DNA of 32,332 nt. Source: Glomus cerebriforme. Lineage: Eukaryota; Glomeromycota; Glomeromycetes; Glomerales; Glomeraceae. The notes beneath the pieces were generated by a model. It did no database searches. It worked only from the letters and a program-made list of their open reading frames with translations, and had not been told where the DNA came from. A program made the position numbers and the translations under genes. Shown here one piece after another: positions 20,546 to 32,325 of the stretch; within the stretch, counting starts at the first letter, position 1, and every line of letters starts with the position of its first letter. The stretch spans positions 286,628 through 318,959 of the forward strand of contig QKYT01000049.1 in NCBI GenBank assembly GCA_003550305.1, given 5' to 3'.

Positions 20546-21031
20546 AAGTATTAATATTATCAACAACAACATTGGCATTACCACCACTATCACCATAAAA
20601 TAAAGAACAGATTCAAAAAGATTTGAAAAATTTAACACAAAATATAATAAATTTATACAAGAAATAATGTTGTCTACCTTTTCACAATTTAAAAGGAAAA
20701 CTCAATTCATATAAGTTATATAAATTGTTTAAGATAAATACAATATAATAAATACTATATGTATATTGACAAAATGTATTAGTAGTTAAGTCAATTTCAA
20801 CAATTGTTTGTTTTGTCAATATATTTATTGTATTCATCTAAAACAATTTTATGTAATTTATATGAATTGAATTGCCTTTTGAAAGGCAGACAACATTATT
20901 TCTTATATATAATTTATTATATTTTGTGTTAAATTTTTTAAATCTTTTTGAATTTGTTCTTTATTTTATGGTGACAGTGATGGTGACTAATGTTATTGGT
21001 GATGGTGTTAGTACTTGCAGTTGAAATACAA
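20531..21031. repeat. ~500-bp foldback (large inverted repeat)
   Basis: Left arm 20531-20774 and right arm 20811-21031 are imperfect inverse complements, clearly alignable throughout despite indels, with a 36-bp spacer. The outer ends are TTGTACTTCAACTGCAAGTA and the complement of TTGTATTTCAACTGCAAGTA. Both arms hold a GGTGAYRGTGATGGTG-like triplet-rich part and an AAATAAAGAACARATTCAAA part. There is no coding capacity. It is a foldback or MITE-like insertion at the truncated edge of the kinase relic, and would form a long hairpin if transcribed. Confidence 0.8.
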
Positions 21032-21110
21032 TTATCTAATTTCATCATCTTTAATTTAATATCTTCTTCAATTTATGCATTTTAATTAGTTAATTTAACT
21101 GGTTTTGAAT

Positions 21111-21170
21111 GATTTTTTAACTGGTTAACAGATTTTTTAACCAATTAACAGATTTCTTAACTTGTTAACC
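21111..21170 (+). repeat. Three 20-bp tandem units
   Basis: Units at 21111-21130, 21131-21150 and 21151-21170 share GATTTYTTAACYNRTTAACM. Each contains a TTAAC/GTTAA palindromic core, and a related AACTGG word precedes the array. It may be a minisatellite or a cluster of protein-binding palindromes. Confidence 0.65.
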
Positions 21171-21180
21171 AGTTCCAAAC

Positions 21181-21825
21181 TCTATTGTTTATCACTAAAA
21201 AAAATTAATATAACCATAAATATCTGAAGTTAGTAAAAAAATTAACTGATTGTTTAGATAGTTATTTATTTTACAAATTAAGTAAAAAAATTTAATAATT
21301 ATCATGAAATGTAAATTGTTTATTATGTAAGCAAAAAATTTTCAATATATATTGAACTATTATCCATAAAAAAAGCGACTTAAGGCATATAATAAAAGTA
21401 TAATAAAATATATAAAAGTACTAACAAGGACTTATTCATATTTAGAATATATAATACCTATAAACTGAACCTTTTTGTCAGTCATCAGATTAAAATTGAT
21501 AAAATTGAACTATTGACAAATAAGATTAACATATTACAAGCTTAACTTTGAATAGTTAAAAGATTTATATAGTAAAAATATATTAGAAATAATTTAGATA
21601 ATATAATAATCTAAATATACTGTAGTCTGTAATACTTTTCACCATTTCGTGATCACTTTGCAATTATTAATTTTATGATTTGTTGAAAATTTGATAGAAT
21701 TATTGGTTACTAATTCTATATTTTAATACTATATGAAATATTAAATTTAGAATTTATATGCAGTTTAATAAATAATTAATAAATATAATATAAAATTAAT
21801 ATAGGCTATTATCATAAATATCTTT
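21181..21825. other. AT-rich DNA without recognised features
   Basis: No coding signal, repeat or terminator-like structure was supported here. Confidence 0.4.
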
Positions 21826-21988
21826 CTTATCATATGCAATTGTCACATTCCATATAGCATACAATACAAAGTTTGATGTGTTTAGATTCAATGCTTACTG
21901 TAAATCAAGATCATAATGTATTCTATTAATATGGTTAAGGATTAGATATTTAATATTAGTTTATTATTGGAAATATCTTAATAAGACC
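21826..21988 (+). repeat. Degenerate partial unit at the left edge of the tandem array
   Basis: Shares the CTTATCATATGCAATTGTCA, TTTAGATTCAATGCTTACTG and TCATAATG words with the right-hand portion of the ~579-bp unit, but is more diverged and truncated. It probably represents an old unit bordering the array. Confidence 0.55.
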
Positions 21989-22568
21989 ATGGTGCATTAT
22001 TCTAATTATAACTTATATTGAAATCATGCTGTCAGATCCTCCTTACCATACTTTCCCAAAACTCAACTCTGCTTCTTCCAAAAATACTGTAGTAATATGT
22101 GTTTTGCCTCCTTTACATTTTTATTTAAATTTTAAAACAAAATATGTAAAAGGAAGAATGTTCAGAGAAGTATACTTTCTTTCATTAATTAAAAAATCAG
22201 TTTTAATATCTCCCCATAAGATTGCCATACTTATTAAAGAAAAATTTAAAGGAAATAAAATTGCTGAATATTAGATATTTAATGTCTAGCCCAATTGTTT
22301 GAGATACCTTCTTAACTTGATCTACATCAGGTTTCAAAAAGTACCTCTTATCACATACAATCATCTTATTCCTATGGCATCCAATATAAATTTGGATATA
22401 TTTAGATTTAATGCTTACTGTAAAGCAAATCATAATGCATTTTAATTGATATAGCTAAATTAATGTTCAGTTCAATTGTTAAAGTTGTCTCTTTAAACTT
22501 CATCTATAATGGGTCTAATACAGTTTTTAATATAGAGTTAGATCTATATCAATAATAAAATGATGTCT
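21989..22568 (+). repeat. Tandem ~579-bp unit, copy 1
   Basis: Begins at ATGGTGCATTATTCTAAT and runs to the next such word. An 83-codon plus-strand frame (22026-22274) and a 77-codon minus-strand frame (22203-22433, containing MIVCDKRYFLKPD and VKKVSQTIGLD) sit inside. Both recur in copy 2. Copy 3 breaks them, so neither is called as a gene. The minus strand also reads GGKTHITTVFLEEAELSFGK in all copies, which hints that the unit derives from an exon-bearing gene fragment. Confidence 0.8.
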
Positions 22569-23146
22569 ATGGTGCATTATTCTAATCATAACTTATATTG
22601 AAATGCTGTCGGATCCTTCTTGCCATACTTTTCCAAAACTCAACTCTGCTTCCTCCAGAAATACTGTAATAATATGTGTTTTGCCTCCTTTGCATTTTTA
22701 TTTAAATTTTAAAACAAAATATGTAAAAGGAAGAATGTTCAGAAAAGTATACTTTCTTTCATTAATTAAAAAATCAGTTTTAACATCTCTCCATAAGATT
22801 GCCATATTTATTAAAGAAAAAATTTAAAGGAAATACAATTGCTGAATATTAGATATTTAATGTCCAGCCCAATTGTTTGAGATACCTTCTTAACTTTATC
22901 TGCATGAGATTTCAAAAAGTACCTCTTATCACATACAATCATCTCATTCCTATGGCATCCAATATAAGGTTGGATATATTTAGATTTAGTGCTTACTGTA
23001 AAGCAAATCATAATGCATTTTAATTGATATAGCTAAATTAATTTCAGTTCAATCGTTAAAGTTGTCTCTTTAAACTTCATATATAATGGGGTCTAATACA
23101 GTTTTCAATATAGAGTTAGATCTATATCAATAATAAAATGATGTAT
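22569..23146 (+). repeat. Tandem ~579-bp unit, copy 2
   Basis: Very similar to copy 1, and closer still to copy 3. The plus-strand frame (22603-22827) and the minus-strand frame (22811-23011) persist in shortened form, with several amino-acid changes (PDVDQ becomes SHADK on the minus strand). Confidence 0.8.
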
Positions 23147-23706
23147 ATGGTGCATTATTCTAATCATAACTTATATTGAAATGCTGTCAGATCCTTCTTG
23201 CCATACTTTCCCAAAACTCAACTCTGCTTCCTCCAGAAATACTGTAGTAATATGTGTTTTGCCTCCTTTACATTTTTAATTAAATTTTGAAATAAAATAT
23301 GTAAAAGGAAAAATGTTCAGAAAAGTATACTTTCTCTCATTAATTAGAAAATTGGTTTCAGCATCTTCCCATAAGATAGGCATGTTTATTAATGAAAAAA
23401 ATTTAAAGGAAATATAATTGCTAAATATTAGATATTTAATGTCCAGCCCAATTGTTTAAGATACCTTCTTAACTTAATCTGCATCAGATTTCAAAAAGTA
23501 CCTCTTATCACATACAATCATCTCATTCCTATGGCATCCAATATAAAGTTGGATATGTATAGATTTAATGCTTACTGTAAAGTAAATCATAATGCATTTT
23601 AATTGATATAGCCAAATTAATGTCTAATTGTCTTTAAACTTCTTCTATAATGGAACTAATACAGTTTTCAATATAGAGTTAGATCTATATCAATAATAAA
23701 ATGATG
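23147..23706 (+). repeat. Tandem ~579-bp unit, copy 3
   Basis: Starts with the same ATGGTGCATT word and ends at the AGATCTATATCAATAATAAA terminal segment near 23706. The plus-strand frame is stopped by TAT-to-TAA near 23266. The minus-strand frame has two in-frame stops, so any coding capacity is lost. Confidence 0.8.
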
Positions 23707-23779
23707 TTCAATAATAAAATAATTATTGAAATAGTATTAATGATATTTTCAAATCTCAATAAATAAAATTCAACACTAA

Positions 23780-24105
23780 AATATGGGTATTTACAGGTTC
23801 AGTATTTGTTGCAAAATAAAATCATGACATTTTAATTGATGTAATAAAATATTGAACAAACTCAAAATTTGATTGAATGATTGATCAATAAACTAAACTC
23901 AGTTAACAGGAATTCAATAAAAAAAGTGGTTGAGAGAAGGAAAGTATAATTGATATTCAGCCAACTCTTAGAGATACTGTATCTTAAATTTTGTCTGCAA
24001 CAGATTTTTAAAAAAATTAAATAATTAAAAATATTTCATTATGTGCAATCATTTCATTCTAGGAGGCATTACTTGTAAAGTAAAATTATAGTATATAACA
24101 ATCAA
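23780..24105 (+). repeat. Degenerate unit at the right edge of the tandem array
   Basis: Contains the ordered but diverged blocks ATTGATATTCAGCCAACT, GAGATACTG...CTTAAATTTTGTCTGCA, TTATGTGCAATCATTTCATT and GCATTACTTGTAAAGTAAAA. These match the right two thirds of the unit. It is an older, decayed copy. Confidence 0.5.
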
Positions 24106-25500
24106 AGTAACTTTGCATTAATCTTTGGGATAATATGAATTGCATATATTATCTATGTAAATTTTCCACTAAATATTAAACTTTGGGATACAAGGTTGAA
24201 ATACTGTAACTTAAATTAAATTTAGTTTAAGTGTCAGGATCATTATAATAAATAAGGTAATAACAAAATAAATGAAATAATTTATTATATTATATTATAA
24301 AAAAAAGTTTTTAAAGTCTTCTTATTGAAGAACTTATGAATAATACATAAAAAATATATTAGAAGCAAATACTGTTAAATTAAATGGTTGTTTTATCTGT
24401 CTGAAAGAAAAAAACAAACAGCTCTTTTTATAAATTTTATAAACATATTATTGTAAGTTTTTATAATGTAATATAATATGAAAATCTTTTTTTGTTTGCT
24501 TAAATAATGAATTTCACATTTTATATTCAAGTTGGATAAACTATAGTATTTACTGTTTATTTATGTAAAGAATAGTTCATCAGATTTTATATTTTATTTT
24601 GCATCATAAAAATCTTATAATAGAATGACTATTATTTATTTATTATTGAACTTTTGTTATTAAAGATTTAAATATATAAAAAATATTATTTCTTATATTT
24701 CTCATTAACCTTATATTTTGTAGAATTTATATCCAACTATATGATATACTGTATTTATCAATCATTAAAATATATTATTGATTGATTATTTTTTGAGTCA
24801 GTTAAATACTTTAATTAGGATTAATTGAAAATTATTTATGTTTATTATTAATCTAAATAAGACCTAAATATATGATGATTGTTTTTTAACTCACAATATA
24901 TAACTGAAGTACTACATTTGAATGGAATCGTTGTTTATTTACATTTTTAGTAAAGAATTTGCTGTATATAGTACAGTATTTAGAAAATGTATATTATGAA
25001 AAAATAATCATAAAATTAATTTTAAAGAGTTTGAAAAACAGTAATGATTGGTTAGTTCTAGCAACAATAATTGGATTACTTTAACAAAAATGAATGAATT
25101 CAAAAACTAAAATCATGTATACTAAATTAGAACCTAAATATTTTTCGAAATAAACAAATAAATCAAAATTTTATTCAAAATTAGAACTTTGAAAATAAAT
25201 GAGAAGATCAATCCACCTTTTTTTCAATTCATTATGACCTTATAATCATTTTTAAAATGAAACATTACATTTTTAGCTAAGTGTCACTCTTGCAGTACAT
25301 TATTATTGAATTAATCATCTCAAATATATATATACAAACTAGTTAATGACTATCATTGCCATCCCTATGCTCGGGTATTGTTTTATTTGATTAATTTCCA
25401 ATATTGTTAGAGTTATTTCTGATGGTTTCTTAAAAGATTAAAAAGTTATATGAGTTCAGCTTTATTAATCAAGTAAAACTTTAATCAGCTTACCAACTGA
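24106..25500. other. AT-rich DNA without recognised features
   Basis: No open frame, inverted repeat or motif worth calling was found. Confidence 0.4.
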
Positions 25501-25559
25501 TCCCCTTCCAACTGATCCATAAGGTTTATGTTTTTCAAAATATTCTAAAGAGTTTTAAT

Positions 25560-25705
25560 ATTCTAACTTGCTGGTAAAATAATCATAATTTCATCATGCT
25601 TCTCATATAGTGCCGTATCTTTAAGCACTCTTATGTACCCTCTTATTCCTTGATTTTAATAATATTTCAAACCCTGTATTCTGGAGATAGTTTATTATCC
25701 GCCAT
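25560..25705 (-). pseudogene. Coding-like minus-strand remnant, frame broken
   Basis: On the minus strand an ATG at 25705 opens MADNKLSPEYRV and then stops. An overlapping frame reads QNTGFEILLKSRNKRVHKSA, and after a further shift LKDTALYEKHDEIMIILPAS. Three adjacent protein-like segments in different frames suggest a small decayed gene. The family is not recognised. Confidence 0.35.
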
Positions 25706-26140
25706 GTTTTGATATGTTTTTCATTAAAAATATTAAAACAAATTAATTAAAGTATACAACTATTTATGTAACTTAAACAACTTCAAAATAGAAATATAAT
25801 ATGCTGAAGCAATTATTACTTATTAATCTTAAAATAGTAAAATATATTAAAGCAATAAGGTATGACAAAAAATATTATACGTTTAATTTTCTCTAAATAG
25901 CTGATTGGTGTTTCATCCTTCATAGCACTGAAAATAAGCAAGACTGATAGCAAATTATATGTTAAAAAAAATGTTTTCTGTTATTATTTCAGCCAGAAAA
26001 TTAGAATCTACTACTGATTTTTTTTTTGTATACTATCTTCATATAACAAAATTTAAGCACAAATTATTCAGGTCTGTATGATTTTTTTTTATAAACTAAG
26101 AAGCCAATGATTGAATTTATTTAAAATAAAATTAGTACTT
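25706..26140. other. AT-rich DNA next to a Helitron-type end
   Basis: No supported feature. It ends at the A immediately preceding the Helitron-type terminus. Confidence 0.4.
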
Positions 26141-26141
26141 A

Positions 26142-26170
26142 CTAGCCGTAGCCCGCTGCTTTACAGCGGG
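26142..26170 (-). mobile_element. Helitron-type 3' terminus (minus strand)
   Basis: Read on the minus strand, a 7-bp perfect stem (26152-26170, CCCGCTG-loop-CAGCGGG) is followed 6 nt later by CTAG (26142-26145) and then T. A short GC-rich hairpin a few bases before a terminal CTRR with T on the host side is the known signature of Helitron 3' ends. The element body would lie at higher coordinates. I could not identify its 5' TC end, nor any Rep/helicase coding region, so it would be a non-autonomous or fragmentary copy. Confidence 0.6.
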
Positions 26171-26360
26171 ATATATTATTAATATGTATTGAAAAGAAAA
26201 TTTTGATTTATGTTTAAAAAGAAAATCAAAGCAGTAGGATCATCCTGCCAAATCTATAAAAAAGTTTTTAAAAAAAAAAATTTGAAGCTACTTACCCGCA
26301 ATAGGAATAGCCCACTGAACCTAAAAAAAGATATTTATTATTTTATACATTAGTAATCAA

Positions 26361-26449
26361 CCCGGTCAAATTGCCCAAGGTAACATAAGAGTATGATAAG
26401 AACCATCGATCAAGCTACCCGATCAAATTATCCAAGCTAACAAAAAAGT
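26361..26449 (+). repeat. Two ~32-bp direct repeats in a GC-richer patch
   Basis: CCCGGTCAAATTGCCCAAGG at 26361 and CCCGATCAAATTATCCAAGC at 26418, each continuing TAACAWAARAGT, lie 57 bp apart. They sit inside the presumed Helitron body and may be part of its internal sequence. Confidence 0.5.
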
Positions 26450-27113
26450 GGCGTGTGATTTGTCCACGTTGCACAATCAGTGATTTGCTGTTCCATAATT
26501 TTAGTCTAGCTATGAATATATTACTAAACGAAATGATGATTATTTTCTTAACTAAACTTAAATAAGCTAAGAGTGAGGAGGTAACACAATTCAAAATTAT
26601 TTATTCAGGGTAAACTAAACCTCTACAGATCGGCATGAATTTTTTTAGTAGGTAGATTTTAAAAAAATATATATACATAGTCATATTATGTAGGAGTTTC
26701 TAAGTTTATGATCCTAAAAAGTAATAAATTAAAGCTGCAGCAGGCGCCTCCACAATTTTTTTTTTTTATGCTATTTCTTATCTTGATGTAATTTAAATAT
26801 GCATTAAAAAAATAAATTGTAATTTTTATACTTTAAATACTCAATTTAAATAATCGTTCAATACAATTACATGATTTCATTTTTCACTCATGTTAAAAGC
26901 ATGTGATTGATGACAAAAACAGATAAGGTTAGCAAAACGCGGCTGTACTATGATTTTGAAAGTACTGTAAAATGATACACAAAATTTATTAAAAAAAAAA
27001 ATCTATTTTTTTTACTATAATCTTAAATAATTTTGTATCCCTATCAAATATTCTAATTTTTAACGGTCTAAAGAACAAAAATTATTAATTGATAAACTAA
27101 TTTAAATGAAGAA
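26450..27113. other. AT-rich DNA, possibly part of the Helitron body
   Basis: No coding frames. A moderately GC-rich piece (26450-26500) continues from the repeats above. A putative right end could not be found. Confidence 0.35.
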
Positions 27114-27284
27114 TTAAAAGAACATTATAAGACATATGGAATGAATCCATCCCCACTTCTTAAATTTATATCGTAAATATAAATTCTCCTGTATAGGCAA
27201 ATTTCCTTTAGCATCAATTTTATCAATCCATCTAGGTATTAAAGAAATGATATTTATATTAGAAGTTTGAATCAATAATTCCAT
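27114..27284 (-). pseudogene. Coding-like minus-strand exon remnant (56 residues)
   Basis: A minus-strand frame from ATG at 27284 to TAA at 27114 contains ISLIPRWIDKIDAKGNLPIQ and NLYLRYKFKKWGW. This composition is much more protein-like than the flanks. A TTTCTTTCTAG acceptor-like word lies just upstream, but every frame directly after it meets a stop. It is probably an exon relic; the family is unknown. Confidence 0.35.
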
Positions 27285-27524
27285 CAATGTTTATATACCT
27301 AGAAAGAAAAATATTATTATTCGGTTCACTACTAGGATTCAAATAAGATCTAATAATTCTTCATAAATGTTTTGTTGAAATCAATAAAGTAAAAGTGAAA
27401 TTAAGTGATTTGAATATTTTTTCAGTGATTTATTCATACATTCGTAAAAAAATTGTTTGCTTTTTCCATTTTTTACTTAGATTTACAATCTACTAGTCTT
27501 TTTTTAAAGTTTGCTATTTTCCTG

Positions 27525-27720
27525 TTCTTTCACTACTAATCAGTGATCCAATTTACCATATTCCATTAGTTCTCGTAATTGAATTTCCTTTTTTATTATC
27601 TCTTTAATTTGTCCTTCTAATTCACATTTTTCCTTATTAACTGAAGTCTTTATTTGCTATTTATCAACTATCAATGTGAATATTTTAGGTTTTTTGCTAA
27701 TAAGATCATCATAATATTTT
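27525..27720 (-). pseudogene. Broken coiled-coil-like coding fragment
   Basis: The minus strand reads KPKIFTLIVDK, stop, QIKTSVNKEKCELEGQIK, EIIKKEIQLRELMEYGKLDH, stop, LVVKEQENSKL. These are all in one frame, interrupted by two stops. The charged heptad-like pattern suggests a former coiled coil. It may belong to the same dead gene as the remnant at 27114-27284. Confidence 0.45.
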
Positions 27721-27799
27721 TGGATTTAAATTATAGCAATCAATGAAGGGGGAATTTTAGTCTTAACCAAACCACCAGTTAGGAGAGCCATTGTTCTAC

Positions 27800-28300
27800 A
27801 GTAATGTACCATTGTCTTTCGAATCCATTTTTGGGTTATATGATTAAAGGTTTTGAAATAAATAACATATTGAAAATAATAAGATTTTCTTATAAAGACT
27901 CTGGAAATTCCTTCATTTAAAGTTATTAAAATATACTCCCTCCTATCAAAACTATTTAAGCAAAATTTCCATCAATTATTTATTATTATTTTTTCCTTTT
28001 TTAAAAGAATTTTTATCATTATTTACTTATAATGTCACCAGGAATTTTGGACAAAGAGAATATGCAGAATACCACGATTTGTAAGTCATACAAGTAATAT
28101 TGTTTATTACAGCCATATTTTCTGATTAATAATTCTAATACAATTGACCAAATTACTCGAATAACTATACCACAAATTACAAATAATTTTTCAAAGGTAG
28201 TTTCTTTAATGGAATAAGTTTTAACGATGGTGATAATTTAGAAACTTTAATTTTATCTACTGGATTTTTGGGCCTTCTTTATTGTCTTAAATAAACTGAT
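27800..28300 (+). pseudogene. Decayed, inverted copy of the small Asn-rich gene at 14.2 kb
   Basis: Matches the reverse complement of about 14195-14720 in order: TTTCGAATCCATTTTT, CATATTGAAAATAATAA, the ATCATTATTTACTTA upstream block, then CACGATTT (start region) and TTGATTAATAATTCTAATAC-like sequence. Next come ACTCGAATAACTA and GATAATTTAGAAACTTTAAT. The ATG corresponds to ATA. A ~10-bp deletion near 28108 shifts the frame, and further indels follow. Confidence 0.7.
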
Positions 28301-31300
28301 TTATCATTATGATTATGAGATTTTCGTTTTTATTCAAGTATTTAAAAATAACATTCTTATTAATAAGGTTTGAATTACAACAATGTTGAGTGTGGAAGAG
28401 GAATGGGGAATTTTAAAATTCCCACCTCCTGTGTCAACTGACCTTCAGGTGACTAATGCTAGTTAAACCTTCATCTGACGCAAATTGCACAACAAATGTA
28501 AAACTTTTTTATTAATTTAACAAGACATTCATCAAATGATTATTATAATTTATTTTTAAGATGGTCTTGTGCTTTTATTTAAATTTTTTTAATATACTTT
28601 CTTTCCTTTCTATTAAGACTGGCTTTCTGTCCTTTTGCGAATAGTCTTATTCTTTTAAAATTTATTTATTACTGCATAGATTTATTACTATTTAACCTGG
28701 GCATAGTCCACTCTTCAAATCTGAACCATTAAAAGTAATAATATCATTTTACAATAAAAAAAATTGGATTAATTATCAGCATCATTTTTAAAATAGTGTA
28801 GCCTATTGAATTATGATTATATTTGTAAATACTAATTTTATCTTGAATTTGTCTTGTATATTCACCCACCCTGTTTTTGTCCTGTATTCAGGTATCTGTT
28901 TCAACTCAATGTCATAAAATCATAAAAAAATGATTTTCAATTTTTAATTTTTAATTTAAACAAAAAAAAATAAAAGAAAATAATCTGCTGCAAAATCTCA
29001 ACTGCTATTTCATGCATAATTAATTAGTGAATCTGAAATATGAACAAACAAATTTTATCTGCTTGAAATTTTTTTTAAATTAATTAATGAAAAATAATAG
29101 AAAACAACATCTCTTGCAAAGCAGTAAAAGCAATATAATCTAGTTTTCCTCTAACAATTTAATGTCTTAATAATTTAAACTTTTTGATGTGTGTGTTGAT
29201 AAACTAAAGACAAAAATTCATTTAAATAAATTGGTTATTTTCGTGTCATTTAATTCAATATATCTTTAGTATTTCTGATAAATTTATGATTTTTACTTGT
29301 AATTTTAACATTTCAAAAATTAAACTACAGTATTTCACATTGGTAAAAATATCAATACTAAAATAAGAAGTTACAAGTAAGATATGTACTATGGCAAGAT
29401 AGTAAAATTTTTGATCGTAAATACAAGAACTAAATTTTATATATTGAGTGAATCTGGAATTTAATATACATTTGATAATTTTCCCTACATCACATAAAAA
29501 TCATAAGTAAATTTAAGGGATATTCCTAAATTAGCAACAAATAAATTAGCAATATAAAATTTATATTTAGATAGGAATGATAAATGTATTCTATTTTTAT
29601 TGTTTATTTTGAATTTAAATTAAGTAATTCACATGTTATATATTATCAAAAATTTTATTTATGTCAGAATATGGGGATTAAGAAATTTCTTGGCATTTTT
29701 TATGGATTTTAATATAATTTATAAGTCATTTAATAAAAAATTTACCATATAAAGATACTCTTTATATCTACTCCCTCTAAATTAATTAGTTATTATTTTG
29801 TATAATTTTTCACAAATATATCATTTTGACATATTATACTATAAGTATAAAATGTCATTCATTCATTTATCCTATATTCCATTTTTTGACATTATGATAA
29901 AAAAAGTTCATCTCTTATTTACAATTTGATGAAGTTATATTAAAGTCTTAATTAAAAGTTAGTGAAGCTTGAAAAAGGTGAACCCTGTTGAAACCTATTA
30001 TAAATGGTAAAACTGATAAAACTCTGCGAAACTATAATAAAACTATAGTAAAAATTTAGCAAAATAAGTGTAGAATTTTAGAAGAGTTTAGACAAGCAAT
30101 CTTAGTTAGAAACTACCTGTATATAAATTTTCAGTAAGGTAGCTTTAATGACTGTAGAGTTATGTGTATTTTTCTTAATAGTATAAATTTTCTTTTTTCT
30201 GTTCAATGACTTCAGAGTGTAATTTGGGACTTTAGTCAAAGAAAATAACCTATCACAGCTTAAACAAAGTTATTCAGGTCAGTAACCAATTGCATATAAA
30301 TATTCAATAAGGTTAGATTAATGCTTGTGGAGTTATAAAATTTATTTTTTTTAAAAAAATATTTTGTATGTAATGTAAACTTTTTTATTGATTTTTCATT
30401 CAATTAAAAAATTTGTGTAAAATCACGTGATCCAGAATGGTCATCATGATGATCACCAAATAGTAACACCCATATTATAAAATTTGATACTACCATTATT
30501 AGTACAAATTTTCTAAATTTGAACAATTTAAAATTATACTCACAATAACTAGTTATCTAATTACACACTACTCTAATTATGTAGTATCCTCTAGCTGGTC
30601 CAAATAATAGTGATCAGTTATTGTAATATAACCAATAACAGTAATTTATCAAATAGAATGTTAACCATGAAGTATTGAAAAGTTCACTTAGAATATACTA
30701 TTTGATATTTGATATTTTAGTATATAGAAAGTGTGTTTTTATTAACTCAAAACTTCTAAAATAATTTAATTTTATTTTAGTATCAAAGATTTAGAAAAAA
30801 ATAAATGCAACCAAGCAATCAAAAGAGAACAAGCTATTTTACTAATTTTACTTTATATATTATAACAATTTTTGTTTTTAGTAAATTAGGTAAATTAATT
30901 AATCAAATTTTGATTCATACAACAAATTTTTTAATTGATTTTAAATAATTTTTAAGAATAATATAAAGTTATTTAAAAGATTTTATTTTAAATATATATA
31001 TCAAGGTTAGTTAAGATGGAGGGATTATATGGATTGTTTCATATATGGCATAGTAGGATATGAAAAATCATATATCCTCGCAGTAATAGTATATTTTCTA
31101 CTTAGAACTGGAAAGCATGTATTATATCTCTCTGACTATTATGAATTAGATTGAAAAGATAGAAAAGGTGTAAAGGTAGTGGAGATGGGTGGGATAGATG
31201 ATAAAAGTAATGATGAAAGTAATGGAAATAGTATATCAGTAGATAACAAAACTTTAAATTTCTATATGGATACTACAAAAAAGCCATTATTAATAATTTA

Positions 31301-31802
31301 ATCTATATTCAAAAGTTAAGAATCAGGTATATTAATTATGAAATTTAGCAACTTTAACTAGAGATATAAAAGAGAAAAAAAATGATAATCTATTAAAAAA
31401 AAATAAATGATAGGAATATACAAATGAGTATTCAACTTTTAAGAAAGATTTGCCTTGTTTATTTTAATCTAATCACTATTTTTTGCCTTTTCTTTGATCT
31501 TTTCTTTTTATAGTTTTAACACTTTTTTTTTAAAACAAACTTTAATAATAATTATATTCATGTTTATTAAAGCTTATGTATAAGTAATATTTTACTCAAA
31601 ATTAAATAAGTTTGAAAGCAAATCTATTTAAAAGGATAACAGGCATATTAAGTAATTCTAGTAACTACATAATAATTTAAAATTTTTATTTGGCTTTGGA
31701 GATAATATAAATAAAATTTGGTTATAAATACAAAATATTTTATTAAATAAAGTTCAGTATAATAATTTTTTATCCATATGATTAGTTACAATCTGGATGA
31801 GA

Positions 31803-31922
31803 TCAATCCATCGATCTGGCAGATTCATCTAATTTAAAACTTTTCAGATCATCTGTTAGAGTTTCAAATTGGATAACAAATGGATCTGGATGTTTCATTA
31901 GTTCTTTAAAAAATTTTGTCAT
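31803..31922 (-). CDS. Possible 39-residue exon or small protein
   Basis: A minus-strand frame from ATG (31920-31922) to TGA (31803-31805) reads MTKFFKELMKHPDPFVIQ, then FETLTDDLKSFKLDESARSM. It is GC-richer and more protein-like than its surroundings. No family is recognised and no partner exon was found, so it may be a relic. Confidence 0.25.
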   Translation of the reverse strand: MTKFFKELMKHPDPFVIQFETLTDDLKSFKLDESARSMD

Positions 31923-32309
31923 TATTTTTTTTTAAAAAAAATATCACTAATTAATTTATATCATAATAAATAAACAGCTAACTTAGATCATACAGTGTAA
32001 CAACTGTACCATAACACAATCAAAAGCCAAAAATGGTACAATATTGTCATTTATTTCCCATTACCCAAAAAATTAAACTCTGTTAATATTAAAGATGATG
32101 CTGCAATTATTTTTCCAAATCTGCAATATTGAATTGAATTGCACATATAAAATACAAAATCAAAAATTACTTGAGATTTAGTAATTAGATTTCATTATGA
32201 TTTATATCGTTTGAATCCTCTCATTGAGATGAATTGAATGGTATAAATATCATCTTTCTAACATTAATATTGATGGAGATACAACTACACAAATATTGTC
32301 ACGGTGGAA

Positions 32310-32325
32310 ATCGATCGATCGATCG
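32310..32325 (+). repeat. ATCG microsatellite (four units)
   Basis: Four perfect ATCG units near the end of the window. Each unit boundary is also a CGAT palindrome. Confidence 0.7.

Noticed and set aside
22026..23011. Plus- and minus-strand frames in the tandem units as genes
   Set aside because: Copy 3 contains stops in both, and changes between copies are not confined to silent positions.
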